Assembly: GCA_015067835.1 (NCBI GenBank)
Contig: SVLS01000001.1
Location: 117,007-181,006, forward strand
DNA from: Oscillospiraceae bacterium
GTDB taxonomy: Bacteria > Bacillota > Clostridia > Oscillospirales > Oscillospiraceae
Length of the DNA stretch: 64,000 bases
Direction: 5' to 3'
The position numbers and the translations under genes are program-made. This document shows positions 42,590-51,637 of the stretch, in pieces (the first letter of the stretch is position 1; the number at the start of each line of letters is the position of its first letter). The notes under the pieces are model-generated. The model did no database searches and was not told where the DNA came from. It saw nothing but the letters and a program-made list of their open reading frames with translations.

Positions 42590-43528
42590 TTACTTCAAAA
42601 ACTCCACAATCGTATTATCGTACTTCTCTTTGTTGTTAATCCGGATATGAGAATGGCTTCCCTGAGAAAACCAAACCAGCTTCTTGTCCGGACTGCCGCA
42701 CTTTTTGAAAAGCCGCTTTGCCTGTACCGGACGGGAGAAAATATCCTTTTCGCTGTGCAAAAACAGGGTGCGGGACTTCAGCTTTCCGATGTTTGCAATA
42801 GGGGAAGCCGCAAGCACATTTGTGCCGGTGTTCAAATAAATCAGCAGCATCACCAAATCCAACACCGGGAACAGCGGCCGCTTGTCTGCAATCATGTGCT
42901 GCTTGAAGGTCTCCCGGAAGGTGGTAAAGCAGCCCTCTGTCACAAACTCACAGACCTCGGCCGGACAGTTTTTGGCAATCGACGCCAAAATGCCGGTGGC
43001 GCTGCCCACGCAAATACAATGCAGACAAATTGTCTTGATGCCGTACTGCTTTATCAGGAAATTGGCCCAGGCGATTACATCACCGCTCTCTTTTCTTCCG
43101 ATGGTAGAGCGCTCGCCGTCACTATGACCGTGGGCTCTGGAGTCAATCACCAGAACATTGTACCCAGCTTTACGGTAGGGTTCAGCAAAGTAATAGGAAT
43201 ATTTCAGACTCTCGCATCTGCCGGGAAGGATGATGACACACTTATCATCGCCGAAGCGATAAAATTCGCCGTACAGGTTTAGCTCCTCGTTAACAATATG
43301 GACCTCTTCCATCGCATCCTTGTGCTCATCCGCCCATTGGCAGCCCTCGTTCCACATCTGCAGCTGCTCTTGATTATCCGGCGCGGAACACACTCTGCCC
43401 CACACATCCTTAGAGGTGCGCACCAGCTGTGCCTTATATACCCGGATGGCAATGGGCAGGGTAAACCAAAGCATTGCGCCAATGCCGCTCAGCAGCACCG
43501 CCAATGCAATCCAAACATAAATCTCCAT
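42590..43528 (-). CDS. alpha/beta hydrolase with cysteine at the nucleophile position
   Basis: This 312-residue protein has an N-terminal membrane segment (VWIALAVLLSGIGAMLWFTL) and an alpha/beta-hydrolase core (CVIILPGRCESLKYSYYFAEPY, VLVIDSRAHGHSDGE). The nucleophile elbow reads LHCICVGSATG where relatives have GxSxG, so cysteine stands in place of serine. A likely acid (SEKDIFSRP) and histidine (GSHSHIR) are present. It might be a thioesterase-like acyltransferase or a dead enzyme. It is the first gene of the six-gene lipid operon. Confidence 0.75.
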   Translation of the reverse strand: MEIYVWIALAVLLSGIGAMLWFTLPIAIRVYKAQLVRTSKDVWGRVCSAPDNQEQLQMWNEGCQWADEHKDAMEEVHIVNEELNLYGEFYRFGDDKCVIILPGRCESLKYSYYFAEPYRKAGYNVLVIDSRAHGHSDGERSTIGRKESGDVIAWANFLIKQYGIKTICLHCICVGSATGILASIAKNCPAEVCEFVTEGCFTTFRETFKQHMIADKRPLFPVLDLVMLLIYLNTGTNVLAASPIANIGKLKSRTLFLHSEKDIFSRPVQAKRLFKKCGSPDKKLVWFSQGSHSHIRINNKEKYDNTIVEFLK

Positions 43529-43560
43529 TCTACACCACCGTCATTATAAATATCCGCCTC

Positions 43561-43590
43561 ATTATACCATAAGAACAGGAAAAAAGGAAG
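43561..43590 (-). promoter_or_regulatory. likely promoter of the minus-strand lipid operon
   Basis: A perfect TATAAT (43561-43566 on the minus strand) with a weak -35 box (TTCCTT at a 17-bp spacing) lies about 30 bases upstream of the hydrolase gene. Confidence 0.55.
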
Positions 43591-43619
43591 CACATTATTC
43601 ATAATTTTGTCACAAAATA

Positions 43620-43648
43620 TTGAAAACACCGAATCTGTGTGGTATAAT
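43620..43648 (+). promoter_or_regulatory. promoter of the DegV-FakA-PlsX operon
   Basis: TTGAAA (43620-43625), a 17-bp spacer and TATAAT (43643-43648). A hairpin with ATGGCA-gatg-TGCCAT (43657-43672) follows at the start of the transcript and may be an operator. Confidence 0.85.
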
Positions 43649-43703
43649 GACGCTTAATGGCAGATGTGCCATATCAGAAACCTTTTGAAAAGAGGCAAGT
43701 ATT

Positions 43704-45572
43704 ATGAGCAATTTTGCGATTATCACCGACAGCTCCTGTGACCTGAATAAACAGCTGCGGGAACGGCTGCAGATTCACGATTATCTGCACGGCAGTGTCC
43801 ACTTCCCTGACGGCCATTCTGAGCTGGCAGACCTGGACTGGAATTCCATTACGCCGGAAGCATATTACGACTCTATGAAGGACAAAAAGGTCCTGTATCG
43901 TACCGGCTGTCCCTCCGTCGGCGAGACCGAGGTCGTTTTTGAAAAGTATCTTTCCGCCGGACAGGATGTTTTGTGTATCGTGATGTCCTCTGCACTTTCC
44001 GCCACCTATCAGAACTGTACTTCCGTCGCTGCGACGATGAAGGAAAAGTATCCGGAGCGGAAAATCTTCTGTATTGACTCTTTGCGGTACTCCACCTCTC
44101 TGGCGGTGCTGTTGACTCTGGCTGATGCCAAGCGTCAAAGCGGCGCAACCATCGAGGAAACCGCTGAATATGTGGAAAACATCAAGCATTGTGTTCACCA
44201 GATGGGACCTATGGACGACTTGTTCTTCCTGGTGAAGATGGGTCGTATTTCCAACTTCAAAGCCTTCTTTGGCTCTTTGGTTGGTGTCAATCCCATGGCG
44301 GACTTCAACAGCCGTGGTATGGCTGAGGTTTTGGCAAAGTTCAAGGGCAAATCCAGCGCCTTTGCCGCAACCCTGCAATACATAGAAAAGACCATCGTCA
44401 ATCCCTCGGAGCAAACCATCTTTATTGCACACTCCAACAGAGAAAGTGCCGCAAACATCCTGGCTGAAATGGTGCGCGAAAAGTTCCATCCCAAGGAAAT
44501 CATCATCAATCCTGTGGGTATGGCCTGCGGCGCTGCCATTGGCCCCGGCCTCTGTGCAGCTTTCTATGTAGGCGAAAGAATCAGTGAAGACGGTTCAAAG
44601 GAGAAAGCAATTATGAATGACATTGTAAACGGCACTTCCAACACACAAAAGGAACAAACTTCCGCAACCGTCGCCCTCAATACCGACAATTCCTTCATTC
44701 TGCTGGGCGACTCCACCTGCGATATGGACAGCGAAATGCGCAGCAAGTACGGCGTGGAATATGTCAAGATGAACTATGTTCTGGATGGCAAGGAATACCC
44801 GGCTTCTCTCGACTGGGAATCCCACAGCGCTCACGAATACTATGATTTGCTGCGCAGCGGCAAGGTTGTGACCACCACCCAGGTTTCTATGGAAACCTTC
44901 CGCAACACTTTTGAGAGTGCTTTACAGGGTGGCAAGGATGTTCTGTACATCTCCTGCTCCTCCGCCCTTTCCGGCTCTGTCAACACCGCATTTATGGTGG
45001 CCAATGAGCTGAACGAAAAGTACCCCAACAAGGTCTACTGCGTGGACTCCCTTTGCAGCTCTCTGGGTCAGGCTATGATGCTGATTCAGGCTTCTGAAAT
45101 GAGAAAAGAAGGCAAGAGCGCCGCAGAAATTGCAGACTGCATCAACGCCACCAAGCTGACCGTCAATCAGTGCGGCACCGTTGCAACTCTGGATTTCCTC
45201 CGCCGAGCCGGCAGAATCAAGGCCTCCAAGGCCTTCTTCGGCAACCTGTTTGGCGTGAAGCCTCTGATTATTTCCGACAAAATCGGTCAGAACTACGCAG
45301 TTAAGAAGGTGAAAGGTAAGGCCGCTTCCTATGCAGAAATCGCCGCTATGATTGCAGACGATTCTGACGGCTATCCCCGTGAAGACCTCTACCTGAGCCA
45401 CGCTGACTGTCTGGATGATGTGATGCTCCTGAAGGACGAAATCCTCAAGGTCGCGGAATTCAAGAATGTACATATCGGTACCATCGGCCCCATCGTGGGT
45501 GCCTCCGTCGGTCCTGGAACGGTCATTGCTTTCTGCCGCGGCAAGGAAGTTACGATTGAAGGAAAAGAATAA
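43704..45572 (+). CDS. tandem DegV (FakB-like) fatty-acid-binding protein
   Basis: This 622-residue protein is two complete DegV domains joined by a short linker around residues 295-330 (TSNTQKEQTSATVALNTDNS). Copy one begins FAIITDSSCDLNKQL, copy two FILLGDSTCDMDSEM. Both have the later boxes (MSSALSATYQNCTS / CSSALSGSVNTAFM; FLVKMGRISNFKAFFGSLVGVNP / FLRRAGRIKASKAFFGNLFGVKP). DegV/FakB proteins bind one fatty acid and present it to FakA for phosphorylation. A double unit with FakA next door is unusual, since FakB proteins are normally single. Confidence 0.9.
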   Translation: MSNFAIITDSSCDLNKQLRERLQIHDYLHGSVHFPDGHSELADLDWNSITPEAYYDSMKDKKVLYRTGCPSVGETEVVFEKYLSAGQDVLCIVMSSALSATYQNCTSVAATMKEKYPERKIFCIDSLRYSTSLAVLLTLADAKRQSGATIEETAEYVENIKHCVHQMGPMDDLFFLVKMGRISNFKAFFGSLVGVNPMADFNSRGMAEVLAKFKGKSSAFAATLQYIEKTIVNPSEQTIFIAHSNRESAANILAEMVREKFHPKEIIINPVGMACGAAIGPGLCAAFYVGERISEDGSKEKAIMNDIVNGTSNTQKEQTSATVALNTDNSFILLGDSTCDMDSEMRSKYGVEYVKMNYVLDGKEYPASLDWESHSAHEYYDLLRSGKVVTTTQVSMETFRNTFESALQGGKDVLYISCSSALSGSVNTAFMVANELNEKYPNKVYCVDSLCSSLGQAMMLIQASEMRKEGKSAAEIADCINATKLTVNQCGTVATLDFLRRAGRIKASKAFFGNLFGVKPLIISDKIGQNYAVKKVKGKAASYAEIAAMIADDSDGYPREDLYLSHADCLDDVMLLKDEILKVAEFKNVHIGTIGPIVGASVGPGTVIAFCRGKEVTIEGKE

Positions 45573-45586
45573 AAGGGGTTTTAAAA

Positions 45587-47215
45587 TTGTCCGCACAAAC
45601 AATCAATGGAATTACGCTTTATAATTATTTATTAGGCGGTTTCAAAAATCTGAAGATAAACGAAGCAACCATTAACGATCTCAATGTGTTCCCCATTCCG
45701 GATGGCGACACCGGTGCAAATATGGCCATGACCTTCTCCGGCGGTGTTGCCGCTGCAGAGAACAAGGAAGCTGTCGGCGAAATGATGGCCGCCTTCTCCC
45801 AGGGCACTCTTTTCTCTGCCCGGGGTAACTCCGGCGTGATTTTGTCTCAGTTCATCCGTGGTTTTTCCAATGCCGTTGTCGGCTTTTCCGAAATTACACC
45901 CCGGGACTTTGCAAATGCATTGCGCCAGGGTGCGGAGCACGCCTATCATTCGGTGGTTCGTCCCGTAGAGGGAACGATTTTGACCGTGATGCGGGAAAGC
46001 GGAGAGTTTATCTGTGAAAATCTGTCCGACGGCGGCTTTGTGGAGCTGTTCCAACGGCTGATTCCTCAGATGCGTGTCAGCTTGAACAACACCCCCAACC
46101 TGCTTGCTGTTTTGAAGGAAGCCGGTGTGGTGGACTCCGGCGGAGCCGGTCTGCTGTGCATTTTTGAGGGTATGCAGGCCATTGCAGAGGGTCGGGATTT
46201 TGAGAACGTCTCCTCTTTCCAGGTGCAGAGCGCACCTACGCTGGGCTATATGGACGAGAATACCAAGCTGGAATTCGGCTACTGCACAGAATTTATTCTG
46301 CAGCTGATGAATTACAAGCCGGAATCCGCCAACTTCTCCCTGCAGGAGATGATTGCATTTCTGGAGTCCATCGGTGACAGCGTGGTTGCCGTTCAGGACG
46401 GTCTGGTGGTAAAGGTTCATGTGCATACCTTCGAGCCGGAAAAGGTGTTGGCCTATGTCCATCCCTACGGTGAGTTCTACACGCTGAAAATTGAGAATAT
46501 GACCGTGCAGCACAACGAGGCAAATGTTCCCGCTCCCAAGGCAGAACACAAGAAGTTTGCCATCGTCGCCACTGCCACCGGCAAGGGTCTGTGTGAATAC
46601 TTCAAGAGCATCGGTGCAGACATTATTGTGGACGGAATGCAGACGCAGAATCCCTCTACAGAGGATTTTGTCAAGGCTTTCGACCAGCTGGATGCGGAGC
46701 ATATCATCGTTCTGCCCAACAACAAGAACATCATTATGGCCGCGCAGCAGGCTGCTGACCTTTATGAAAAAGCCCAAGTGACAGTGCTGAAAACCCGCAC
46801 GCTGGCAGAGGGCTATTCCGCCCTTTCCATGGTGGATCCCTATGCTGAAACCCTGGAGGAATTTGTGGGCGCAATGTCCTCTTCTCTGGAGTATGTTACC
46901 ACCGCCTATGTCACCACCGCCATCCGCGACACGGTGATGAATGGTGTAAATGTGGTCAAGGGCGCATACATCGGCCTGGATAACGAGAGCATTCTCTACT
47001 CCTGTGACAACAAGGTAGAAACTGCAATTCAAACCCTGAAAGCCATTCCCAACATCAACTCCAAAGAGACCGTTATCGTCTTTTACGGAAGCGATGCTAC
47101 AGAGCAAGAGGTTGCAGAGCTGGAATCCAGTCTGAGAAATGCATTCCCCCTGTTTGACATTGGCTTTGTAGACGGCGGTCAGCCTGTCTATCCCTTCATT
47201 ATTTCTATCGAATAG
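45587..47215 (+). CDS. fakA: fatty acid kinase FakA (DhaL/DAK2-type)
   Basis: This 542-residue protein has the DhaL-type ATP-binding domain (NDLNVFPIPDGDTGANMAMTF and SARGNSGVILSQFIRGF, GTILTVMRESGEF), a linker and the FakA C-terminal domains (VVVKVHVHTFEPEKVLAY and the DegV-like IVLPNNKNIIMAA box). It starts at TTG 14 bases after the tandem DegV gene. FakA makes acyl-phosphates from FakB-bound fatty acids, which feed PlsX and PlsY. It is part of the three-gene operon. Confidence 0.92.
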   Translation: MSAQTINGITLYNYLLGGFKNLKINEATINDLNVFPIPDGDTGANMAMTFSGGVAAAENKEAVGEMMAAFSQGTLFSARGNSGVILSQFIRGFSNAVVGFSEITPRDFANALRQGAEHAYHSVVRPVEGTILTVMRESGEFICENLSDGGFVELFQRLIPQMRVSLNNTPNLLAVLKEAGVVDSGGAGLLCIFEGMQAIAEGRDFENVSSFQVQSAPTLGYMDENTKLEFGYCTEFILQLMNYKPESANFSLQEMIAFLESIGDSVVAVQDGLVVKVHVHTFEPEKVLAYVHPYGEFYTLKIENMTVQHNEANVPAPKAEHKKFAIVATATGKGLCEYFKSIGADIIVDGMQTQNPSTEDFVKAFDQLDAEHIIVLPNNKNIIMAAQQAADLYEKAQVTVLKTRTLAEGYSALSMVDPYAETLEEFVGAMSSSLEYVTTAYVTTAIRDTVMNGVNVVKGAYIGLDNESILYSCDNKVETAIQTLKAIPNINSKETVIVFYGSDATEQEVAELESSLRNAFPLFDIGFVDGGQPVYPFIISIE

Positions 47216-47226
47216 AGGGTTTTCGG

Positions 47227-48225
47227 ATGAAAACTGTATACATTGACATTTACGGTGCAGACATCGGCCCGGAGCCAATTATCCGGGGTGCGCTGACCGC
47301 GTTGGAGCGGTATGCAGATTTACACATCTGCTTCATCGGCGACCGGGACATTATCACCGCTGCGGTGAATGACCCACAGCTGCTGGAGAGCCGCGTTTCC
47401 ATTATGCACACCACGGACTATGTGACCAACGACGAGCCCGCCTCCTGCGTATTTAACGGTCGGGACAATTCCACCATTGTGATGGGCTTGACCGCACTGA
47501 AGCAGGACGAAAACGCCATTGGCTTCTTAAGTGCCGGCAGCACCGGTGCTCTGTTTGTGGGTTCTATTTTCCGTCTGGGTCTGGTCTGCGGCTTAAAAAC
47601 CCCTGCTCTCTGCTCCGTGATTCCCTGCTGTGACGGCAAATTGCTGGCTCTTCTGGACTGCGGCGCCAATATGGATTGCCGGAGTCAGGATCTGGTGAAT
47701 TTTGCTTTGATGGGAAGCGCCTTGATGAAGAGTCTGGGCGAATCCCCTGCTCCCCGGGTCGCACTGCTGTCCGTAGGCAGAGAGGATTCCAAGGGAAACA
47801 AGCTCACGCAGGAGGCTTTCAGCAAAATTTCCGCACTGCCTGTCAACTTCATTGGCAATATTGAAGGACTGGATGTGGTCAGCGGCGAGGCTGAGGTTAT
47901 CGTGGCAGACGGTTTTTCCGGCAACATTTTGCTGAAAACCATCGAAGCCGTTGGCAAGAGCGGCATTGCCGCTGTCAATGACGCCCTGAAAACCTGCGAC
48001 ACCGCTGCAAAAGCAGATTTGGAAAAGGTCAAAGCGCGGCTGTCCGTATCTTACGACTTCAATCCCTACGGCGGCGCCAGCTTCCTGGGTACTGTCAAGC
48101 CGATTATCAAGATGCACGGCAGTGCGACGGAAATTACGCCCAGCTCCTGCATCGATCAGCTGATAAAAATGGAGAACGCCAATTACCGTCAGGGTCAAAT
48201 TGACGCTCTGTCTTTGGCACAATAA
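47227..48225 (+). CDS. plsX: PlsX-like phosphate acyltransferase
   Basis: This 332-residue protein follows the PlsX pattern through most of its length: VTNDEPASCVFNGRDNSTIVMGL, FLSAGSTGALFVGSIF, LLDCGANMDCRSQDLVNFALMGS, NFIGNIEGLDVVSG and VADGFSGNILLKTIE. The N terminus differs: where usual PlsX has DAMGGD it has DIYGAD. It exchanges acyl-phosphate with acyl-ACP, and standing after FakA links exogenous fatty acids to ACP-dependent routes. The divergent form suggests a paralogue for special use. Confidence 0.85.
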   Translation: MKTVYIDIYGADIGPEPIIRGALTALERYADLHICFIGDRDIITAAVNDPQLLESRVSIMHTTDYVTNDEPASCVFNGRDNSTIVMGLTALKQDENAIGFLSAGSTGALFVGSIFRLGLVCGLKTPALCSVIPCCDGKLLALLDCGANMDCRSQDLVNFALMGSALMKSLGESPAPRVALLSVGREDSKGNKLTQEAFSKISALPVNFIGNIEGLDVVSGEAEVIVADGFSGNILLKTIEAVGKSGIAAVNDALKTCDTAAKADLEKVKARLSVSYDFNPYGGASFLGTVKPIIKMHGSATEITPSSCIDQLIKMENANYRQGQIDALSLAQ

Positions 48226-48227
48226 TA

Positions 48228-48264
48228 AAAACCCCAAAATAGCTTTACGCTACTTTGGGGTTTC
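48228..48264. terminator. bidirectional terminator
   Basis: AAACCCCAAA-a-TAGC, a short loop and GCTA-ct-TTTGGGGTTT, followed by CTTTCTTTTTT, between the convergent plsX and glycosyltransferase genes. Confidence 0.9.
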
Positions 48265-49285
48265 TTTCTTTTTTCGTTAGAAGGGTAAGCAGAAGAATCG
48301 TTTGATTTTCCAAAATGCTCTGCAGTACCATAATGATGTTCAAGCTGACGAACACCGGCATCCAGGGCAGATAAATGCTGGACAGCCACGCGCACAGAAT
48401 ATAAATGCTGTATCGCAGGCCGGCTCTTAAAATCATCGGGCCCACATCCCGGAAGGCAAATTGCCGCATTGAAATGGAAACGCAGTAAAAAATATTAAAT
48501 CCGACGGACACGATACCGATGGTGGGAAGGGTAAAAAACAGGTATTCCCAGTTAATCGTCAAGGTGGAGATGAGCAGCAGCACTTCCGTCAGCGCCAGCG
48601 CCAGGAAGGTGCCTCTTGCACTGTAAAACAGCTGCTTATAAATGCGAAGCGTATCCTTCACCGGGTCAAAATGAGAGGACTTGTTCCCGTCTATGTACAC
48701 CGCCTTGATGCGTACCGTATGGATGGGAATGTTCTGCTTTTTGGCGTGATACAGCACATTGATTTCATAGTCATACCGATCGCCTCTGACCTTCAGCAGC
48801 CAAGGGCATTCGCTGACAGCAAAGCCCCGCAAACCGGACTGATTATCCTGAAAATAGCTGCCGGTCAAGGTGGTAAATACATAGCTGGACAGCCAGTTGC
48901 CAAACCGGGAGCGGAAAGGAATTCTTCCCTTGAACACCCGCATAGAAAGGACAATACGGCGGTTGCTTTCCAATTTGTCCGCAACCTTCATAATATCACT
49001 GACCAGATGTTGACCATCCGCGTCCGCTGTGATAAAATAAGAAAAATCATTGGTGCAGTTGTCCTGAATATAGGCGATGCCGGTTTTCAGTGCCGCGCCC
49101 TTGCCGCGATTTTCCTGGTGATGCAAAACCGTTGCGTAGGGAGAGACTGCCTCAAAAATGGGGCGATATTCTTCTCCGCTGCCGTCGTCCACAACGATCA
49201 GCTTGAACTGCTCTTTCAGGCAGTCCACCAGCTTAATCAGCTCTTTGTCCGGCTTGTAAGCCGGCAGTAAAACGATGCCTCTCAT
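48245..49285 (-). CDS. family 2 glycosyltransferase with membrane domain
   Basis: This 346-residue protein has a GT2 domain (LLPAYKPDKELIKLVDCL, IVVDDGSGEEY, HQENRGKGAALKTGIAYI, ITADADGQHLVSDI) like dolichyl-phosphate mannose synthases. The C terminus (from about 225) has four hydrophobic segments (FLALALTEVLLLISTL, LFFTLPTIGIVSVGFNI and further). This shape fits transfer of a sugar to a lipid carrier such as undecaprenyl phosphate or a glycolipid. It starts after AGAAAGGAAAG and lies 13 bases after the stop of the hydrolase gene upstream. Confidence 0.88.
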   Translation of the reverse strand: MRGIVLLPAYKPDKELIKLVDCLKEQFKLIVVDDGSGEEYRPIFEAVSPYATVLHHQENRGKGAALKTGIAYIQDNCTNDFSYFITADADGQHLVSDIMKVADKLESNRRIVLSMRVFKGRIPFRSRFGNWLSSYVFTTLTGSYFQDNQSGLRGFAVSECPWLLKVRGDRYDYEINVLYHAKKQNIPIHTVRIKAVYIDGNKSSHFDPVKDTLRIYKQLFYSARGTFLALALTEVLLLISTLTINWEYLFFTLPTIGIVSVGFNIFYCVSISMRQFAFRDVGPMILRAGLRYSIYILCAWLSSIYLPWMPVFVSLNIIMVLQSILENQTILLLTLLTKKERNPKVA

Positions 49286-49298
49286 CTTTCTTTCCTTC

Positions 49299-50225
49299 TT
49301 ATATATGTCTATTTATGAAGTCCATCACGGCTTCCATAAGCTTTTGATTTGCTGTGCCGTCAGCATCAAAAAGGATGTCCGTGTGGCCGCTTTGGTTCTG
49401 GGTATCGCTGATATAGTACTCAATATTTTCCCGGTTCAGCTCCTGACGGTAAGCCGCCACAGAGCCTTCCTCCATAGGAACCACATCATCTTGGGTGCCG
49501 TGAACAATCAGCACCGGTGTATCGCTTCCCATAATGCTGTCCGAGGCTTCTGCTGAAACCGCATCCGCGCCAAACAGCATGGACTGATAGGCCCACAGGA
49601 AGGGATAGCCTGCATAGGCAAAGGGACCAACATAATCGGTGGCCGGTAAGATAACCGCCTCCATGGCGCTGTTGATTCCGGCGACGGAAACCACCGCCGA
49701 AATATCCTCATTGTTCTCCAGCGCGCAGCAGGCAGCATAGCCGCCCCGGCTGTGACCAAACAGGACAAGGTTTTCGCAGCCGAAATTATCCCTCTCCTTA
49801 ATATACGACAAAGCGCCCTCTAAGTCAAAGAGAATTTGCGAAAATCCTACGGAAGAATTTCCCTCGCTGCTGCCGCTGCCGGTAGCATCGAAGCAAAACA
49901 CCGATTGTCCGCTTTCATGGAAGTATTCTGCCTGCTCCACATAGTTGGAGGCATCGGCGTGATGGCCGGGTACGATTACAATCAGTGTGTCACTATCCGG
50001 CGCGCCATAGTAGCGGCCGACCAGCTGATTATTCCCCACCTCAAAGCTGCAAAGCTGGGCTGTTTTAGAAAATGGCGTTTCCGCCTGCGGTCCGGTATCA
50101 TAGCGGGCGAAAATCGAATCGTAGACAATTTTCGTTCCCAAAAAATTGACCGTTATAAAAACCAAAAATGCGATAATAATGTTGCGTATAATCCTCCGCG
50201 TTCTGCTTTTGTTGTGCAACATCAT
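49299..50225 (-). CDS. membrane-anchored alpha/beta hydrolase
   Basis: The about 308-residue protein has an N-terminal anchor (IIRNIIIAFLVFITVNFLG) and a hydrolase core with VIVPGHHADASNYVEQAE, FDATGSGSSEG, the GHSRGGYAACCA nucleophile elbow, VHGTQDDVVPMEEG (acid) and SGHTDILFD (histidine). It should act at the outer membrane face or cytosolic face on a lipid or ester. The start is ATG 50223-50225; a second ATG follows at once. It is divergent from the next lysophospholipase-like gene. Confidence 0.85.
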   Translation of the reverse strand: MMLHNKSRTRRIIRNIIIAFLVFITVNFLGTKIVYDSIFARYDTGPQAETPFSKTAQLCSFEVGNNQLVGRYYGAPDSDTLIVIVPGHHADASNYVEQAEYFHESGQSVFCFDATGSGSSEGNSSVGFSQILFDLEGALSYIKERDNFGCENLVLFGHSRGGYAACCALENNEDISAVVSVAGINSAMEAVILPATDYVGPFAYAGYPFLWAYQSMLFGADAVSAEASDSIMGSDTPVLIVHGTQDDVVPMEEGSVAAYRQELNRENIEYYISDTQNQSGHTDILFDADGTANQKLMEAVMDFINRHI

Positions 50226-50264
50226 TATCACCACTTTTCAAAATTACTATACGGAGTTGAGAAG

Positions 50265-51236
50265 ATGATTTACAAGCCAAACGGAAAACCGAATTTTCTC
50301 TCAGAGCAGAACTATTTTGCGGAGTATCAGGCCTTGTCGGACACCCTGTCCAGCTATGTCAACACCGGTACGCTCGCCTCTTTCGACGGTCTGCCGCTGG
50401 TGTATGAGTATTATCTGGCGGAAAACGCCAGAGCTTCTGTGGTAATCGTCCACGGCTTTACGGAGTTTATGGAGAAATACCACGAAATGTGTAAATTCTA
50501 TCTGGATATGGGCTTCAATGTGTTCCTCTATGACCAACGCGGACACGGAATGTCCGGTCGGGAAACAGAGGATTTTTCCAAAGCACATGTCAGCAGCTTT
50601 GATGCCTATGCCAAAGACCTGGAGGCGTTCATCGACCGGGTGGTGCGTCCCATCAGCGATAAGCCGCTCTATTTGTTCAGCCACTCTCTGGGCGGCACGG
50701 TTTCTTTGCTGTATATGCAGCGGCATCCGGACGCCATTCAAAAGGCAGTGCTCAGTGCACCGATGATTCTCCCCAGAACCAACGATGTTCCCCGTTTCAT
50801 TGTGTCCGCCGCCGTTCGGCTTGACACGAAGAAATACGGCTCAGATGCGCCCTTCCGGGGTGCCCGGAAATTTGATGCCAACGCCGTTGTGGAGAAAAGC
50901 TCCGACCTGAGCATCAACCGTTTCCGCACCAATTTGAAAATCCGGATTTCCGATGTCCATTATCAGAATTCTCAGATTACAAATGGCTGGATTACGGAAG
51001 CACTGAAGGTTCACAAGACGCTCCTGTCCGCCAAGACGAAGGCCATCAGCACCGACATTTTGCTGTTTACTGCCGAAAAGGATCAGGTAGTCTTCAACAA
51101 ATATGACCGCAAGCTGATTGCCCTGCTGAAAAACGCCCGGCAAATTCTCATCCCCGGAGCAAAGCACAATTTGTCCAACGGCAGCGCCTTCATTCTGGAG
51201 ACCTTCTACTCTGCCATTGAGGAGTTTTTAAAATAA
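50265..51236 (+). CDS. alpha/beta hydrolase, lysophospholipase-like
   Basis: This 323-residue protein starts at MIYKPNGKPNFLSE; a longer frame upstream has no ribosome binding site. The core has VVIVHGFTEFMEKYHEM, FLYDQRGHGMSGRETED, FSHSLGGTVSLLYM (nucleophile serine), TAEKDQVVF (acid) and GAKHNLSNG (histidine). This pattern is that of PldB/monoacylglycerol-lipase-type enzymes, which free fatty acids from lysolipids. Those acids could feed the FakA route of the same region. Confidence 0.88.
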   Translation: MIYKPNGKPNFLSEQNYFAEYQALSDTLSSYVNTGTLASFDGLPLVYEYYLAENARASVVIVHGFTEFMEKYHEMCKFYLDMGFNVFLYDQRGHGMSGRETEDFSKAHVSSFDAYAKDLEAFIDRVVRPISDKPLYLFSHSLGGTVSLLYMQRHPDAIQKAVLSAPMILPRTNDVPRFIVSAAVRLDTKKYGSDAPFRGARKFDANAVVEKSSDLSINRFRTNLKIRISDVHYQNSQITNGWITEALKVHKTLLSAKTKAISTDILLFTAEKDQVVFNKYDRKLIALLKNARQILIPGAKHNLSNGSAFILETFYSAIEEFLK

Positions 51237-51250
51237 GGCACGAAAGTGCC

Positions 51251-51637
51251 TTATTTTTTATTTTCTTTTTTTCCGGCAAACAGCTTTTTGGCTTCTGCGA
51301 TGAGACTGCTGAGAAATTCAGACTCGTCTTTCTCCTTCTGCTCCACGCTCATTACCTTTACGCCGGATTGGGAAATCACCAGAAACGCCACCGGCGTTTC
51401 CGTAATGCCTGCGCCGGAGCCGGAGGGGCTTTTCTTCTTGCCCTTTTTCTGGTCCAGTATATCGGCTGCGCCGCCGGCAAAGCCGATGGAAACCTTGGAG
51501 ATGGGGATGATTTTCATTCCCTCTGCCTCAATGATATTCCCGGCAACTTGGGTTTTTTCCTTCATCTGCAACAGGTTTTGAACTGTTACATCAATGGCCG
51601 AAGCAAATGCGCTTGGCCGCTTTTCCATATCATTCAT
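51251..51637 (-). CDS. ytfJ: GerW/YtfJ-family sporulation protein
   Basis: This 128-residue protein has the family core: VQNLLQMKEKTQVAGNIIEAEGMKIIPISKVSIGFAGGA and GAGITETPVAFLVIS. In Bacillus, YtfJ (GerW) is needed for proper spore germination. Its presence marks a sporulating lineage. It overlaps the ytfI-like gene by eight bases and starts after GAGGAGC. Confidence 0.95.
   Translation of the reverse strand: MNDMEKRPSAFASAIDVTVQNLLQMKEKTQVAGNIIEAEGMKIIPISKVSIGFAGGAADILDQKKGKKKSPSGSGAGITETPVAFLVISQSGVKVMSVEQKEKDESEFLSSLIAEAKKLFAGKKENKK

Noticed and set aside
42023..43282. Open frame of 419 codons on the plus strand
   Set aside because: Antisense to the deacetylase and hydrolase genes, which have clear catalytic motifs.
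45632..47278. Open frame of 548 codons on the minus strand
   Set aside because: Antisense to fakA; no ribosome binding site and no family features.
49836..50264. Longer N terminus for the lysophospholipase-like protein
   Set aside because: It would overlap the divergent hydrolase gene and has no ribosome binding site; the start at 50265 fits the family.
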